Source: Allostella sp. ATCC 35155 (GTDB taxonomy: Bacteria > Pseudomonadota > Alphaproteobacteria > ATCC43930 > Allostellaceae). Taken from it: a stretch of DNA of 64,000 nucleotides. The notes under the pieces were generated by a model, which saw only the letters and a program-made list of their open reading frames with translations, was not told the origin of the DNA and did no database searches. Position 1 is the stretch's first letter. The number at the start of each line of letters is the position of its first letter. Below, in pieces: positions 27,211 to 37,053 of the stretch. Both the position numbers and the translations under genes were made by a program. The DNA lies in NCBI GenBank assembly GCA_006738865.1, contig AP019701.1, positions 4,697,974 through 4,761,973 on the forward strand, written 5' to 3'.

Positions 27211-28323
27211 TCAGCGGCCGAGACGGTCGAGCGCGTCGAGGATGGCGTCGCCCATCTGGCCGGTCGACACCGTGGTCGCGCCCGCCTCGGCGATGTCGGC
27301 CGTCCGCTTGCCCTCGGCCAGCACCTTGCTGATCGCCTGGTCAACGAGATCGGCGTCCTCGGCGAGGTCGAACGAGTAGCGCAGCATCATCGAGTAGCTC
27401 ATCAGCTCGGCCAGCGGATTGGCGATCCCCTTGCCGGCGATGTCGGGCGCCGAACCATGCACCGGCTCGTAGAGCGCCCGGCGCCGGCCGGTCGCATCTG
27501 GCGCGCCGAGCGAGGCCGAGGGCAGCATCCCGAGCGAGCCGGTCAGCATCGCCGCGCAGTCGGACAGCATGTCGCCGAAGAGATTGTCGGTGACGATGAC
27601 GTCGAACTGCTTGGGCCAGCGCACGAGCTGCATGGCGCAGTTGTCGGCATACATGTGGCCGAGCTCGACATCCTTGTGCTTCGCGGCGTGAAGATCGGTC
27701 ACCGTCTGGCGCCAGAGCACGCCCGAATGCATGACGTTGGCCTTTTCGACCGACGTCACCTTGTTGCGGCGCTTGCGCGCGAGGTCGAAGGCGACGTCGG
27801 CGACGCGCTCGATCTCGGGCGTGGTGTAGACCTGGGTGTCGAAGCCCCGCTTGGTACCGTCGGGCAGCGTTTCGATGCCGCGCGGCTCGCCGAAATAGAC
27901 CCCGCCCGTCAGCTCGCGGATGATCAGGAGGTCGAGGCCCTGGACGATCTCGGGCTTCAGCGAGGAGGCGCCGACCAGCGGGTCGAACACCACCGCGGGC
28001 CGCAGGTTGGCGAAGAGGTCCATCTCCTTGCGCAGGCGGAGCAGACCACGCTCGGGCTTCTTCTCGAAGGGCAGGTCGTCCCACTTGGGACCGCCGACCG
28101 ACCCGAAGAGGACGGCATCGGCGTCCATCGCGTCGGCCATGGTCTCGTCGGTGAGCGGCGTGCCGTGCTTGTCGAGCGCCGCACCGCCGCACAGCCCTTC
28201 GTTCAGGTCGAAGCCGACCGCACGGTGCTTGGCGAACCAGTCGACGACCCGCCGCACCTGGCCCATCACCTCCGGACCGATGCCGTCACCGGGCAGAACG
28301 AGAATCTTCTTGTTGGCAGCCAT
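27211..28323 (-). CDS. leuB: 3-isopropylmalate dehydrogenase
   Basis: This 370-residue enzyme oxidatively decarboxylates 3-isopropylmalate in leucine synthesis. The start is [18 protein letters not shown], the substrate region is [16 protein letters not shown], and ITGS-equivalent and metal-binding segments are [19 protein letters not shown] specificity is suggested by [15 protein letters not shown]. It is last in the leuC-leuD-leuB order. A strong intercistronic hairpin lies in the 90 bases before it. It differs clearly from the tartrate-dehydrogenase-type paralog at 43.2 kb. Confidence 0.97.
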   Translation of the reverse strand: MAANKKILVLPGDGIGPEVMGQVRRVVDWFAKHRAVGFDLNEGLCGGAALDKHGTPLTDETMADAMDADAVLFGSVGGPKWDDLPFEKKPERGLLRLRKEMDLFANLRPAVVFDPLVGASSLKPEIVQGLDLLIIRELTGGVYFGEPRGIETLPDGTKRGFDTQVYTTPEIERVADVAFDLARKRRNKVTSVEKANVMHSGVLWRQTVTDLHAAKHKDVELGHMYADNCAMQLVRWPKQFDVIVTDNLFGDMLSDCAAMLTGSLGMLPSASLGAPDATGRRRALYEPVHGSAPDIAGKGIANPLAELMSYSMMLRYSFDLAEDADLVDQAISKVLAEGKRTADIAEAGATTVSTGQMGDAILDALDRLGR

Positions 28324-28372
28324 GGACGTCCTCGTCAGATCGCGAGCGGAAGAAGGCAGGGGCAGGTTGGGC

Positions 28373-28394
28373 GGGGGCCGCGGACGCGGCCCCC
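28373..28394 (-). other. Perfect hairpin between leuD and leuB
   Basis: GGGGGCCGC and GCGGCCCCC form a 9-bp stem with a 4-base loop in the leuD-leuB spacer. There is no T-run. It could trim readthrough into leuB or protect the upstream mRNA from exonucleases. Confidence 0.55.
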
Positions 28395-28413
28395 GGGAAG
28401 ATGGACAGGCGTC

Positions 28414-29034
28414 TCAGCGCGCCGTGGCTTGAAGCCAGGGCTGGCTCGCCTGCTGCCGGCTCTCGTAGGAGTCGATGCGCTCGCCCTTCTCCATCGTCAG
28501 CCCGATGTCGTCGAGGCCGTTGAGGAGGCAGTGCTTCCGGAACGGGTCGAGGTCGAAATGGATGACCTCGCCGTCGGGCCGCGTGATCGTCTGCGCCTCG
28601 AGGTCGACGGCGATCTTGGCGTTCGCCCCCTTGCGGGCGTCCTCCATCAGCTGGTCGACCACCGCCTGCGGCAGGGTGATCGGCAGGATGCCGTTCTTGA
28701 AGCTGTTGTTGTAGAAGATGTCGGCGAAGCTCGGCGCGATGATGCAGCGGATGCCGAAGTCGAGCAGCGCCCAGGGCGCGTGCTCGCGGCTCGACCCGCA
28801 GCCGAAATTCTCGCCGGCGATCAGGATCTCGGCATTCCGGTACTGCGCCTGGTTCAGCACGAAATCCGCAATCTCGGTCCCGTCCGGGCGCCGCCGCAGT
28901 TCGTCGAACAGGCCCTTGCCGAGGCCCTTGCGCTCGATCGTCTTCAGGAACTGCTTGGGGATGATCTTGTCGGTGTCGATGTTGATCATCGGCAGCGGTG
29001 CCGCGACGCCGGTCAGCTGGGTGAACTTCTGCAT
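28414..29034 (-). CDS. leuD: 3-isopropylmalate dehydratase small subunit
   Basis: This 206-residue swivel subunit of isopropylmalate isomerase works with LeuC to interconvert 2- and 3-isopropylmalate. The conserved [16 protein letters not shown] is at residues 18-33, and the YLRN/CGSS-type loop is seen as [16 protein letters not shown] near residue 75. [16 protein letters not shown] is diagnostic. It lies 23 bases downstream of leuC and upstream of leuB. The ATG at 29034 follows AGGAACG, an acceptable ribosome site. Confidence 0.97.
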   Translation of the reverse strand: MQKFTQLTGVAAPLPMINIDTDKIIPKQFLKTIERKGLGKGLFDELRRRPDGTEIADFVLNQAQYRNAEILIAGENFGCGSSREHAPWALLDFGIRCIIAPSFADIFYNNSFKNGILPITLPQAVVDQLMEDARKGANAKIAVDLEAQTITRPDGEVIHFDLDPFRKHCLLNGLDDIGLTMEKGERIDSYESRQQASQPWLQATAR

Positions 29035-29057
29035 CGTCCGTTCCTCCCGTCGGAATG

Positions 29058-30467
29058 TCAGGCCGCGAGTTCGCGGACGTCGGCCAGATGCCCGGTCACG
29101 GCGGCGGCCGCCGCCATCGCCGGGCTCACCAGATGGGTGCGTCCACCGCGCCCCTGCCGGCCCTCGAAGTTGCGGTTCGAGGTCGAGGCGCAGCGCTCGC
29201 CCGGCTGCAGCTTGTCGGCATTCATGGCAAGGCACATCGAGCAGCCCGGCTCGCGCCAGTCGAAGCCGGCCTCGCGGAAGATGCGGTCGAGCCCCTCGGC
29301 CTCCGCCTGCTCCTTCACGAGACCGGAGCCGGGAACGATCATCGCATGGACGCCGGCGGCGACCTGCCGGCCCCTGGCGACGGCGGCCGCGGCCCGGAGG
29401 TCCTCGATGCGCCCGTTGGTGCAGGAGCCGATGAAGACCTTCTGCACCGGCACCTCGGTCAGCGGCATCCCCGGCGTCAGCCCCATATAGGCCAGCGCCC
29501 GCTCCATCGAGTCCCGCTTGCCCTCGTCGGCGATCTCGGCCGGGTTCGGCACCCGGGCGGTGATCGGCAGCACGTCCTCGGGGCTCGTGCCCCAGGTGAC
29601 CTGCGGCACGATCTGGCTCGCGTCGATACGCACTTCCTTGTCGTAGACCGCGCCCTCGTCGCTCGGCAGCGTCCGCCAGTAGGCGACGGCCTGTTCCCAG
29701 GCCGCACCCTTGGGCGCCATCGGCCGCCCGGCGAGGTAGGCGAAGGTGGTCTCGTCCGGCGCGATCAGGCCCGCGCGCGCGCCGCCCTCGATCGTCATGT
29801 TGCAGACGGTCATCCGCCCCTCCATGGAGAGGTCGCGGATCGCCTTGCCGGCATACTCGATGACATGGCCGGTGCCGCCGGCCGTGCCGATGCGCCCGAT
29901 GATGGCCAGCACCAAGTCCTTCGCGGTCACCCCGAACGGCAGGTCGCCGTCGACGGCGACCAGCATGTTCTTCGCCGGCCGCTGGATCAGCGTCTGCGTC
30001 GCCAGCACATGCTCGACCTCCGACGTGCCGATGCCGAAGGCGAGCGCACCGAAGGCGCCGTGGGTCGAAGTGTGGCTGTCGCCGCAGACGATCGTCGTGC
30101 CCGGCAGGGTGAAGCCCTGCTCCGGCCCGATGATGTGGACGATCCCCTGGCGCACGTCCTCGACGGGGAAGTAGGGCACGCCGAACGCCGAGACGTTCCG
30201 CTCCAGCGTCTCGACCTGCAGCCGCGACTCGGGATCGTCGATCCCGGCACTGCGGTTGATCGTCGGGATGTTGTGGTCGGCGACGGCGAGGGTGGCGTCG
30301 GGGCGACGCACCTTGCGGCCGGCCATGCGCAGGCCCTCGAAGGCCTGCGGGCTGGTCACCTCATGGACGAGGTGGCGGTCGACATAGAGGACGCAGGTGC
30401 CGTCCTCCTGGCGGTCGACGACGTGGCTGTCCCAGATCTTGTCGAAGAGCGTGCGCGGCTTGGCCAT
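29058..30467 (-). CDS. leuC: 3-isopropylmalate dehydratase large subunit
   Basis: This 469-residue aconitase-family subunit carries the [4Fe-4S] cluster that dehydrates and rehydrates isopropylmalate. Cluster cysteines are visible in [15 protein letters not shown] and in the pair [29 protein letters not shown] is the family block. It is the first gene of leuCDB and follows rplS by 82 bases on the same strand. It may therefore be read from the ribosomal operon promoter as well as from its own. Length is standard. Confidence 0.97.
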   Translation of the reverse strand: MAKPRTLFDKIWDSHVVDRQEDGTCVLYVDRHLVHEVTSPQAFEGLRMAGRKVRRPDATLAVADHNIPTINRSAGIDDPESRLQVETLERNVSAFGVPYFPVEDVRQGIVHIIGPEQGFTLPGTTIVCGDSHTSTHGAFGALAFGIGTSEVEHVLATQTLIQRPAKNMLVAVDGDLPFGVTAKDLVLAIIGRIGTAGGTGHVIEYAGKAIRDLSMEGRMTVCNMTIEGGARAGLIAPDETTFAYLAGRPMAPKGAAWEQAVAYWRTLPSDEGAVYDKEVRIDASQIVPQVTWGTSPEDVLPITARVPNPAEIADEGKRDSMERALAYMGLTPGMPLTEVPVQKVFIGSCTNGRIEDLRAAAAVARGRQVAAGVHAMIVPGSGLVKEQAEAEGLDRIFREAGFDWREPGCSMCLAMNADKLQPGERCASTSNRNFEGRQGRGGRTHLVSPAMAAAAAVTGHLADVRELAA

Positions 30468-30549
30468 GGCAGGGGCGATCCTCGGGCTTTCTCCGGCGCG
30501 GGTTCGGCCCCCCTCGGGACACGGGCGGTCCCTCCGGGGGCGCCCGGCC

Positions 30550-30951
30550 CTACTGCTTGTTGGCGGCTTTCCTGGCGGCGGCCTCGCCGATCGGCTGGGC
30601 CTTCTCGGCGATGCGGGCGGCCTTGCCGGTGCGGCCACGCAGGTAATAGAGCTTCGCGCGGCGAACGGCACCACGACGCACGACGTCGATCGCGGTGATG
30701 CGCGGCGAATAGAGCGGGAAGATGCGCTCGACGCCCTCGCCATAGGAGATCTTGCGGACGGTGAAGCTGGAGTTGATCCCGGCGTTCTTGCGGGCGATGC
30801 AGACGCCCTCGAACGCCTGGACGCGCTCGCGCTCGCCCTCCACGACCTTGACGCTGACGCGCAGCGTATCGCCGGGGCCGAACTCCGGCACCCCGCGCTC
30901 GGCGAGCAGCTTCTCGACCTGCTCGGCCTCGAACTTCTGAAGCACGTTCAT
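30550..30951 (-). CDS. rplS: 50S ribosomal protein L19
   Basis: This 133-residue protein of the large subunit lies at the 30S/50S interface. Family marks are [20 protein letters not shown] and [20 protein letters not shown], then RVFP-like FPLYSPRI and [15 protein letters not shown] basic C-terminal extension follows. The ATG overlaps the trmD stop as ATGA, the classic rpsP-rimM-trmD-rplS order. Translation is probably coupled to trmD. Confidence 0.98.
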   Translation of the reverse strand: MNVLQKFEAEQVEKLLAERGVPEFGPGDTLRVSVKVVEGERERVQAFEGVCIARKNAGINSSFTVRKISYGEGVERIFPLYSPRITAIDVVRRGAVRRAKLYYLRGRTGKAARIAEKAQPIGEAAARKAANKQ

Positions 30952-31700
30952 CGCGACTTTCCTTCCTTCACTGCCGATGGCGCCTGCCGGCGGGCCCACA
31001 GGTCGGGGCGACGTTCGCGCGTCGCCGCCTCCGCCTGGGCGCGCCGCCAGGCGCGGATATTCTCGTGGTGGCCCGAGGCCAGCACCTCGGGCACCTTGCG
31101 TCCCCGCCATTCCTGGGGACGCGTGTACTGGGGGTATTCGAGCAGGCCCCCTTCGAAGCTTTCCTCGGCCAGCGTCTCCGCGTCGCCCATGACGCCCGGC
31201 AGCAGCCGGACGCAGGCGTCGATCAGGACGATGGCCGCCGGCTCGCCGCCGGACAGCACATAGTCGCCGATGCTGACCTCCTCGACCGACCAGGCGTCGA
31301 GCACCCGCTGGTCGACGCCCTCGTACCGGCCGCAGAGCAGCGTCACCCGCGGCGCCGCGGCCAGCGCGTGCACCCGGTCCTGGGTGAGCGGCCGCCCGCG
31401 CGGCGAGAGATAGATCAACGGCTCGTCCGCGGGCCGCGCACGGTCCGGCCCGATCGCGCCGGTGACCGCCGCCAGCGCCGCATCGATCACGTCCGGCCGC
31501 ATCACCAGCCCGGGCCCACCGCCGAAGGCGGCATCGTCCACGGAACGGTGCTTATCGCCCGCGAAATAGCGGATGTCCACCGCTTCCAGGGACCACAGGC
31601 CGGCCGCCAGCGCCTTGCCGGCGAGCGAGTGGCCGAGCGGTCCCGGAAACATCTCCGGGAAGAGCGTCAGCACCCGGGCGGTCCAGAGCGGCTGGCTCAC
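30948..31700 (-). CDS. trmD: tRNA (guanine-N1)-methyltransferase
   Basis: This 250-residue SPOUT methyltransferase makes m1G37 in tRNAs to prevent frameshifting. The trefoil-knot SAM site is visible in [17 protein letters not shown] and [20 protein letters not shown]. The N-terminal [20 protein letters not shown] is typical. It begins with GTG inside the rimM stop (GTGA overlap), so its translation is probably coupled to rimM. It ends in an ATGA overlap with rplS. Confidence 0.97.
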   Translation of the reverse strand: MSQPLWTARVLTLFPEMFPGPLGHSLAGKALAAGLWSLEAVDIRYFAGDKHRSVDDAAFGGGPGLVMRPDVIDAALAAVTGAIGPDRARPADEPLIYLSPRGRPLTQDRVHALAAAPRVTLLCGRYEGVDQRVLDAWSVEEVSIGDYVLSGGEPAAIVLIDACVRLLPGVMGDAETLAEESFEGGLLEYPQYTRPQEWRGRKVPEVLASGHHENIRAWRRAQAEAATRERRPDLWARRQAPSAVKEGKSR

Positions 31701-32272
31701 GACAAGCCCTCCGCGGCGTCGTCGCCCTCGTCCGGCACCGGCTCGAGCAGACCGGCCGGCGGGTCGACGACGATCCGGCGCCCGCCGAGATCGACCACCG
31801 GCACCGTGGACCGGGTGAAGGGGACGAAGATCGACGCCCCCTGCGGCGGCTGCACTTCCAGCACGTCGCCCGCGCCGAAATTCTCGACGGCGACGAGCGT
31901 GCCGATCCGCTCGCCCGAAAGGAGGTCGACCGCCATGCCGATCAGGTCGGCATGGTAGAATTCCTCCTCGGCGGCCGGCGGCAGGGCCGAGCGCGGCACG
32001 AAGAGACGAGTGCCGCGCAGCGCCTCGGCCGCATCGCGGTCGCCGACGCCGTGAAACTGCGCCACGACCGTGCCCTTCGCCTCACCCACGACGCGCAGGC
32101 GCACGGGCCGCCCCGCGCCGTCGAGGATCGGTCGATAGCGATCCAGCGCCGCCGGATCGTCGGTGTAGCTCTTGATCTTCACGTTGCCGCGCACGCCATG
32201 GACGCCGACGACCGTGCCGACCAGCACCAGCGCGTCGCCGCCATCGGCGGCTGCCACCGTCGCAGAGTCCAT
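31697..32272 (-). CDS. rimM: 16S rRNA processing protein RimM
   Basis: This 191-residue 30S assembly factor binds S19. The N-terminal RimM domain begins [20 protein letters not shown], and the PRC-barrel domain has [20 protein letters not shown] and [13 protein letters not shown]. The C-terminal tail is acidic. It lies 29 bases downstream of rpsP and overlaps trmD by 4 bases. All features are standard for the rpsP operon. Confidence 0.96.
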   Translation of the reverse strand: MDSATVAAADGGDALVLVGTVVGVHGVRGNVKIKSYTDDPAALDRYRPILDGAGRPVRLRVVGEAKGTVVAQFHGVGDRDAAEALRGTRLFVPRSALPPAAEEEFYHADLIGMAVDLLSGERIGTLVAVENFGAGDVLEVQPPQGASIFVPFTRSTVPVVDLGGRRIVVDPPAGLLEPVPDEGDDAAEGLS

Positions 32273-32301
32273 GGTCGCCGGTCCTGCAGGTCAGCGTCCG
32301 A

Positions 32302-32640
32302 TCAGGCTTCGGCCGCCGCCGCGGCCTTGGCACGCTCCTGGGCCTTGGCCTTGGGCGAGCTCTTCTTCGGCGTCTCCTTGACGGCGATCGGCGCACGCAG
32401 GCCGCGGTCGGCCAGGAAACGCGCGACGCGGTCGGACGGCTGGGCGCCGAAGTTCAGCCAATGGGTCGCCCGCGCATCGTCGAGCTTCAGGCGATCGGCA
32501 TGATCGCGCGCCACCATCGGATTGTAGGTGCCGATCTTCTCGAGGAAGCGGCCGTCGCGCGGATTGCGCGAGTCGGTGACGACGATCGAGTAGAAGGGGC
32601 GCTTCTTGGCGCCGCCGCGGGCGAGCCGGATCTTCAGCAT
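32302..32640 (-). CDS. rpsP: 30S ribosomal protein S16
   Basis: This 112-residue small-subunit protein starts [20 protein letters not shown] and contains [20 protein letters not shown], the family signature. [19 protein letters not shown] completes the core. An Ala/Lys-rich C-terminal tail is common in Alphaproteobacteria. It follows ffh by 65 bases on the same strand and leads the rimM-trmD-rplS group. Confidence 0.98.
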   Translation of the reverse strand: MLKIRLARGGAKKRPFYSIVVTDSRNPRDGRFLEKIGTYNPMVARDHADRLKLDDARATHWLNFGAQPSDRVARFLADRGLRAPIAVKETPKKSSPKAKAQERAKAAAAAEA

Positions 32641-32705
32641 GGGGAATCGGTCTCCGTTGGGGACTGGGTTCGCGGGGTGGTTGTCTCGGGGTGGGTCGGC
32701 CTGGC

Positions 32706-34103
32706 CTAGCGACGGCCGAACCGGGAGGGGTCGAAGCCTTTGGGCACCATGCCCGGGCCGAGGCCCATGCCGGGCATCCCGCCCCGCATCATCCCCTTGG
32801 CGCCGAGCTTGCTGACCTGCTTCATCATCGACCGCATCTGGTCGTACTGCTTGAGAAGGCGGTTCACGTCCTGCACCGAACAGCCCGAGCCGGCGGCGAT
32901 GCGCTGCTTGCGCGACGCCTTGATGATGTCCGGCTTTCTCCGCTCGATGCGCGTCATCGACAGGATGATGGCTTCCTGCTTGCCGAGCGCCTTCTCGTCG
33001 ATGTTCGCCTCGGCCATCTGCTTCTTGGCCTTGGCGATGCCGGGCAGGAGGCCCATCAGGCCGGAGACCCCGCCCATCTTCTTGAGTTGCCGCAGCTGCG
33101 ACAGCAGGTCGTCGAGGTCGAACTCGCCCTTCTGGACCTTGGCGGCGAGGCGCTCGGCCTCTTCCTTCTCGATCGTCTCGGAGGCCCGTTCGACCAGGCT
33201 CACGACGTCGCCCATGCCGAGGATGCGGCCGGCGATGCGCTCGGGATGGAAGGGCTCGATCGCGTCCAGCTTCTCGCCGGTGCCGATCAGCTTGATCGGC
33301 TGTCCCGTGACCGCACGCATCGAGAGGGCGGCGCCGCCGCGCGCATCGCCGTCGACGCGGGTCATGACGATGCCGGTGATCCCGACCTGCTCGGCGAAGC
33401 TCTTGCCGACATTGACCGCGTCCTGGCCGGTCATCGCGTCGACGACGAGCAGGGTTTCGGTCGGCTTGGTCGCGTCGCGGACCGCGGCGACCTCCGCCAT
33501 CAGCGCATCGTCGATATGCAGGCGCCCGGCGGTGTCGAGCATCAGCACGTCGTAGCCTTCGAGGCGCGCCGTCTGCAGCGCGCGCCGCGCGATCGCCAGC
33601 GGCGGCTCGCCCGGCACGATCGGCAGCGTCGGTACCTGCGCCTGCTCGCCCAGGACCGCCAGCTGGCGCTGGGCGGCGGGACGCGCGACGTCGAGCGAGG
33701 CCATCAGCACGCGCTTCTTCTCGCGCGTCTTGAGGCGCAGCGCGATCTTGCCGGTCGAGGTCGTCTTGCCGGACCCCTGCAGGCCGACCATCAGCACCAC
33801 GACCGGCGCCGCGGCCTCCAGGTTGACCTCGGAAGCGGCGGTGCCCAGCATCTCGACGAGGTGGTCGTGGACGATCTTGACGACCATCTGGCCGGGCGTC
33901 ACCGACCGCACGACCTCCTGGCCGACCGCCTTCTCGCGCACCTTCTCGACGAAGTCGCGGACCACGGGGAGGGCGACGTCAGCCTCCAGAAGCGCGACGC
34001 GGATTTCCCGCAGCGCCTCCGCGACGTCGGACTCGGACAGGGCTCCGCGCCGCTTCAGGCGGTCGAAGACGTTGCCGAGCCGTGTCGTCAAGCTTTCGAA
34101 CAT
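32706..34103 (-). CDS. ffh: Signal recognition particle protein Ffh
   Basis: This 465-residue SRP54 GTPase targets nascent membrane proteins to FtsY with 4.5S RNA. The N domain (residues 1-90) is followed by the G domain with [26 protein letters not shown] and [14 protein letters not shown] Met-rich M domain ends [16 protein letters not shown]. Length is standard. It leads the ffh-rpsP-rimM-trmD-rplS series, and a candidate promoter lies at 34244-34272. It is divergent from a CDF-like gene. Confidence 0.98.
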   Translation of the reverse strand: MFESLTTRLGNVFDRLKRRGALSESDVAEALREIRVALLEADVALPVVRDFVEKVREKAVGQEVVRSVTPGQMVVKIVHDHLVEMLGTAASEVNLEAAAPVVVLMVGLQGSGKTTSTGKIALRLKTREKKRVLMASLDVARPAAQRQLAVLGEQAQVPTLPIVPGEPPLAIARRALQTARLEGYDVLMLDTAGRLHIDDALMAEVAAVRDATKPTETLLVVDAMTGQDAVNVGKSFAEQVGITGIVMTRVDGDARGGAALSMRAVTGQPIKLIGTGEKLDAIEPFHPERIAGRILGMGDVVSLVERASETIEKEEAERLAAKVQKGEFDLDDLLSQLRQLKKMGGVSGLMGLLPGIAKAKKQMAEANIDEKALGKQEAIILSMTRIERRKPDIIKASRKQRIAAGSGCSVQDVNRLLKQYDQMRSMMKQVSKLGAKGMMRGGMPGMGLGPGMVPKGFDPSRFGRR

Positions 34104-34243
34104 GCGCTCACCCTGCCCGGCAGACCGGGCGTTCGACGGTTACAATCGAGCGCCCAAACGAAATCGGGCCGGCGCGCGACACTCGCGGACCGGCCGGCCC
34201 CCACGGGGGCGATGGTTTCTCGGGCATTCGAGAACGGTCGCGG

Positions 34244-34272
34244 ACACTAGTCGCCGCGTCCGCGCGGGTCAA
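34244..34272 (-). promoter_or_regulatory. Candidate ffh operon promoter
   Basis: On the minus strand TTGACC (34267-34272) and TAGTGT (34244-34249) are spaced by 17 bases, about 140 bases upstream of the ffh ATG. The -35 matches that of nrdJ. The -10 is moderate. Confidence 0.45.
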
Positions 34273-34347
34273 GCGGCGCATTCGCTCGTGGACGGCTCCC
34301 GCAAACTTGGCATAGTCGAAGTCACTCTCACCGACCGGGACAGCCCC

Positions 34348-35295
34348 ATGCGCAAGATCAGGGACACGCCGCCGGCCGGCACTGGCGGAGCGATTTCCGA
34401 GACGGCGCGCCAGCGCGAACGCTCGATGCTGATCGCGGGCGTGTCCGACATCGCCATGTGGCTGTCCTACATCGTCGCAGCGGTCTGGGCCAACTCCCTG
34501 ACGACGCTGGCAGAGACGGCGCGGGGAACGCTCGTCCTGGCCCTCGAGTGGACCCTGTTCGTGCTGCTGCGCCGCATCCACCGCAGCAAGACCCACAACT
34601 ACGACTATGGCGCGGGCCAGCTGGAGCAGTTCGCCAATCTCGGCATCGGCCTCGCCATGGGCGTCGCCGGGCTCTGGATCGGCGGCTCCGCGGCGTACCG
34701 CTGGTGGAACCCGCCCGAGCAGGCGGCGTTCGGGCTCGCCTTCGCCGCCGCCGTGGGGCTGGCCAACATGCTGCAGAACGGGCTGGCGTTCTGGGCACTC
34801 TGGCGGGCCGGCCGCGACGGCACCTCGGTCATCATGATGGGCCAGATCCGGGCCCGCATGGCCAAGCTGATCTCGTCCGCACTCGTGCTCTGCGCCCTCA
34901 CCGTCAACGCCGTCTTCGGTGACGGGCCGGTCGGCTTGGCGGCCGACATTCTCGGCTCGCTCTTCGTCGCCCTGGTGATGCTGGAGCTTGCCGTCTCGAT
35001 GTGGCGCCGCTCGCTGCCGTCGCTCCTCGACCGGACGCTGGAGGAAGGGCAGCAGGAGCGCATCAATCGCTCGCTGATCACCCATTTCGACGAGTACGAC
35101 GAGTTGGTGTCCGTCCGCTCCCGGGTTTCCGGAAACGTTCCCATGGTGGAGATCGTGCTGGGGATGGCGCCCGATCGCACCATGGCCGATGTCCAGGCCT
35201 CGGTGGACCGCATCGTCGACAGCATCCGCGAACTGATCCCCGGCGCCGAGGTCGCGGTCATCCCGGTGGCGGCCCGCCCTCCCGTCGCAGACTGA
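34348..35295 (+). CDS. Cation-diffusion-facilitator-like membrane protein with altered metal site
   Basis: This 315-residue membrane protein has the CDF layout: six hydrophobic helices (about residues 28-210) and a ferredoxin-like cytosolic C-terminal domain (about 235-310). The loop THNYDYGAGQLEQFANLG corresponds to the usual HPYGHGRAETLAAL-type loop. The transport-site residues are not conserved: the TM2 Asp pair is replaced by the ETARG region, and the TM5 His/Asp pair falls on IRARMAKL. Canonical zinc transport by the known mechanism is therefore doubtful. It may move another ion or be a regulator. It is divergent from ffh. Confidence 0.78.
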   Translation: MRKIRDTPPAGTGGAISETARQRERSMLIAGVSDIAMWLSYIVAAVWANSLTTLAETARGTLVLALEWTLFVLLRRIHRSKTHNYDYGAGQLEQFANLGIGLAMGVAGLWIGGSAAYRWWNPPEQAAFGLAFAAAVGLANMLQNGLAFWALWRAGRDGTSVIMMGQIRARMAKLISSALVLCALTVNAVFGDGPVGLAADILGSLFVALVMLELAVSMWRRSLPSLLDRTLEEGQQERINRSLITHFDEYDELVSVRSRVSGNVPMVEIVLGMAPDRTMADVQASVDRIVDSIRELIPGAEVAVIPVAARPPVAD

Positions 35296-35301
35296 CGGCG
35301 A

Positions 35302-35318
35302 GGGCGGGAACCCCGCCC
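35302..35318. terminator. Short GC hairpin between convergent genes
   Basis: GGGCGGG and CCCGCCC with a 3-base loop fill the 24-base gap between the CDF-like gene and the NIPSNAP gene. It could stop transcription from both sides. No T-run is present. Confidence 0.45.
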
Positions 35319-35319
35319 C

Positions 35320-35937
35320 TCACTGGGTCGGCGAGAACTTCGTCGGCAGGTAGAGTTCCGACTTCATCTCGGTCAGCCGGTCGGTGCGGCCCTTCGGCGG
35401 CCACAGCCCCTTCTCCTGCGCCTCGGTGCGGATGCGATAGCGGTCGCTGGCGCTGGCATAGGGCCAGATATGGATGAAGCGGGTACCGGCGCCGGTCACC
35501 GAATACATGCCGACGAGCGGGTTGGAGAGCGGGCGACGCCCCGGCAGCGTCGCTTCCCACCCTTCCATCGTCGGCACGAGCCCGTGCGGGGCCATCATGT
35601 AGGTGCGCACCTCGTAGACCGGGCCGTAGTTCCCGGGACGGATCGGCGGCAGGAACGGGAACGGCTGGTAGGCGTCCATCGTGCGCGCGACGGTGACGTC
35701 GCCGATGCCGAACGGATCCTCGCTCTCCGTCACGGCCGCATGGTCGGCCAGGAGGCCGGCACGGTCTTCGCCATAGCCGCGCAGCAGGAAGATGGTGTTG
35801 AGGAGGCCGACATCGGCAACCCAGCAACCGAGCAGTTCCCCCTTCTGCGGCGCGGTTTCGAGCCATTGCTGGAGGCGCGGCAACGCCGCCGGCACGGTCG
35901 CCGGGCGCAGCGTCAGGATGGTGACGTCGTAGAGCAT
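35320..35937 (-). CDS. NIPSNAP family protein
   Basis: This 205-residue protein has two NIPSNAP-like ferredoxin-fold repeats. The first begins LYDVTILTLRPATVPAALPR and contains GCWVADVGLLNTIFLLRGYG. The second begins YEVRTYMMAPHGLVPTMEGW and contains FIHIWPYASASDRYRIRTEA. Family members are small barrel proteins of uncertain catalytic role, sometimes beside catabolic genes. The ATG at 35937 gives the conserved N-terminus. It is divergent from the P1 peptidase. Confidence 0.85.
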   Translation of the reverse strand: MLYDVTILTLRPATVPAALPRLQQWLETAPQKGELLGCWVADVGLLNTIFLLRGYGEDRAGLLADHAAVTESEDPFGIGDVTVARTMDAYQPFPFLPPIRPGNYGPVYEVRTYMMAPHGLVPTMEGWEATLPGRRPLSNPLVGMYSVTGAGTRFIHIWPYASASDRYRIRTEAQEKGLWPPKGRTDRLTEMKSELYLPTKFSPTQ

Positions 35938-36015
35938 GCGGACATTTCCCCCTGTCGATCCGGTGTTCCGCCAATGATTGCCACGGATGCCGGCGGTTCG
36001 GATAGGGTGTCGGCC

Positions 36016-37053
36016 ATGCCCCTCGCCCCGATCCGCCCCGGCCCCCGCAACCTCGTCACCGACGTCGCCGGCCTCGCGATCGGCAATGCCGAGGACGAGC
36101 GGGTCCGAACCGGCGTCACCGTGCTGCTGGCCGACCGGCCGGCGGTGGCCGCCGTCGACGTTCGCGGCGGCGCGCCCGGCACGGCCGAGACGGACGCCCT
36201 CGACCTGACCTGCATCGCCGGCGGGCGGGTCGAGGCGCTGGTGCTGTCCGGCGGCTCGGCCTTCGGACTGGATGCGGCCGCAGGGGCACGATCCTGGCTC
36301 GCGCGGGCCGGCCGCGGGCTCGCCTTCGGGGGCACCGTCGTCCCGGTCGTGCCGACCGCCATCCTCTTCGACCTCACCAACGGCGGCGAAAAGCGTTGGG
36401 GGGATCAGCCGCCCTACCGCCGGCTGGCGGTCGCCGCCTGCGACGCGGCCGGCGCCGACTTCCGCCTCGGCAATGCCGGCGCCGGGATGGGCGCCCGCGC
36501 CGGCCAGATCAAGGGCGGTCTCGGCAGCGCCTCCTGGCAGCTGCATGAAGGGCCGACGGTCGGCGCGCTGGTCGCCGCCAACCCCTGGGGCAGCACGCTC
36601 CATCCGGGCACCGCCACCTTCCTCGCCTGGTACCTCGAGCAGGCCGGCGAACTGGGCGGGCAGGAACCGCCGACGGCCGCGTTCGAGGTCGCGGCCGACA
36701 TGGACGGCAAGCGCGCCCTGGCCGGCGCCAACACCACCATCGGCATCGTCGCCACCGACGCCGACCTGACCCAGGCCGAGGCGCGCCGCCTCGCCCTCAT
36801 GGCGCATGACGGCTTCGCCCGCGCGATCCGCCCCGTCCATACCCCATTCGACGGCGACACCATCTTCGCCATCGCCACCGGCCGGACGGCCCTGCCAGAG
36901 CCGCGGCCGCTGTGGCTCGCGCGGCTGGGCTCGCTGGCAGCCGACGCCATGGCCCGGGCCATCGCCCGCGGGGTCTACGAGGCGGCCACCATCGGCCCCA
37001 TCGAGGGCTATCGCGACCTGCGCGCCCGGCTGTCGGCCGCCGCTCCGGCATGA
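36016..37053 (+). CDS. P1 family peptidase (DmpA/BapA-like, S58)
   Basis: This is a 345-residue Ntn-type aminopeptidase-like protein of family S58. RNLVTDVAGLAIGNAEDERV is the typical beginning, and VEALVLSGGSAFGLDAAAGA lies near residues 75-94. The self-cleavage/nucleophile region is GANTTIGIVATDADLTQAEA near residue 242. Relatives include DmpA and beta-peptidyl aminopeptidases, which cleave D- or beta-amino-acid peptides. The start at 36016 is preferred over ATG 35974. The stop overlaps the start of the LysR gene, so a regulator-enzyme unit is likely. Confidence 0.88.
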   Translation: MPLAPIRPGPRNLVTDVAGLAIGNAEDERVRTGVTVLLADRPAVAAVDVRGGAPGTAETDALDLTCIAGGRVEALVLSGGSAFGLDAAAGARSWLARAGRGLAFGGTVVPVVPTAILFDLTNGGEKRWGDQPPYRRLAVAACDAAGADFRLGNAGAGMGARAGQIKGGLGSASWQLHEGPTVGALVAANPWGSTLHPGTATFLAWYLEQAGELGGQEPPTAAFEVAADMDGKRALAGANTTIGIVATDADLTQAEARRLALMAHDGFARAIRPVHTPFDGDTIFAIATGRTALPEPRPLWLARLGSLAADAMARAIARGVYEAATIGPIEGYRDLRARLSAAAPA

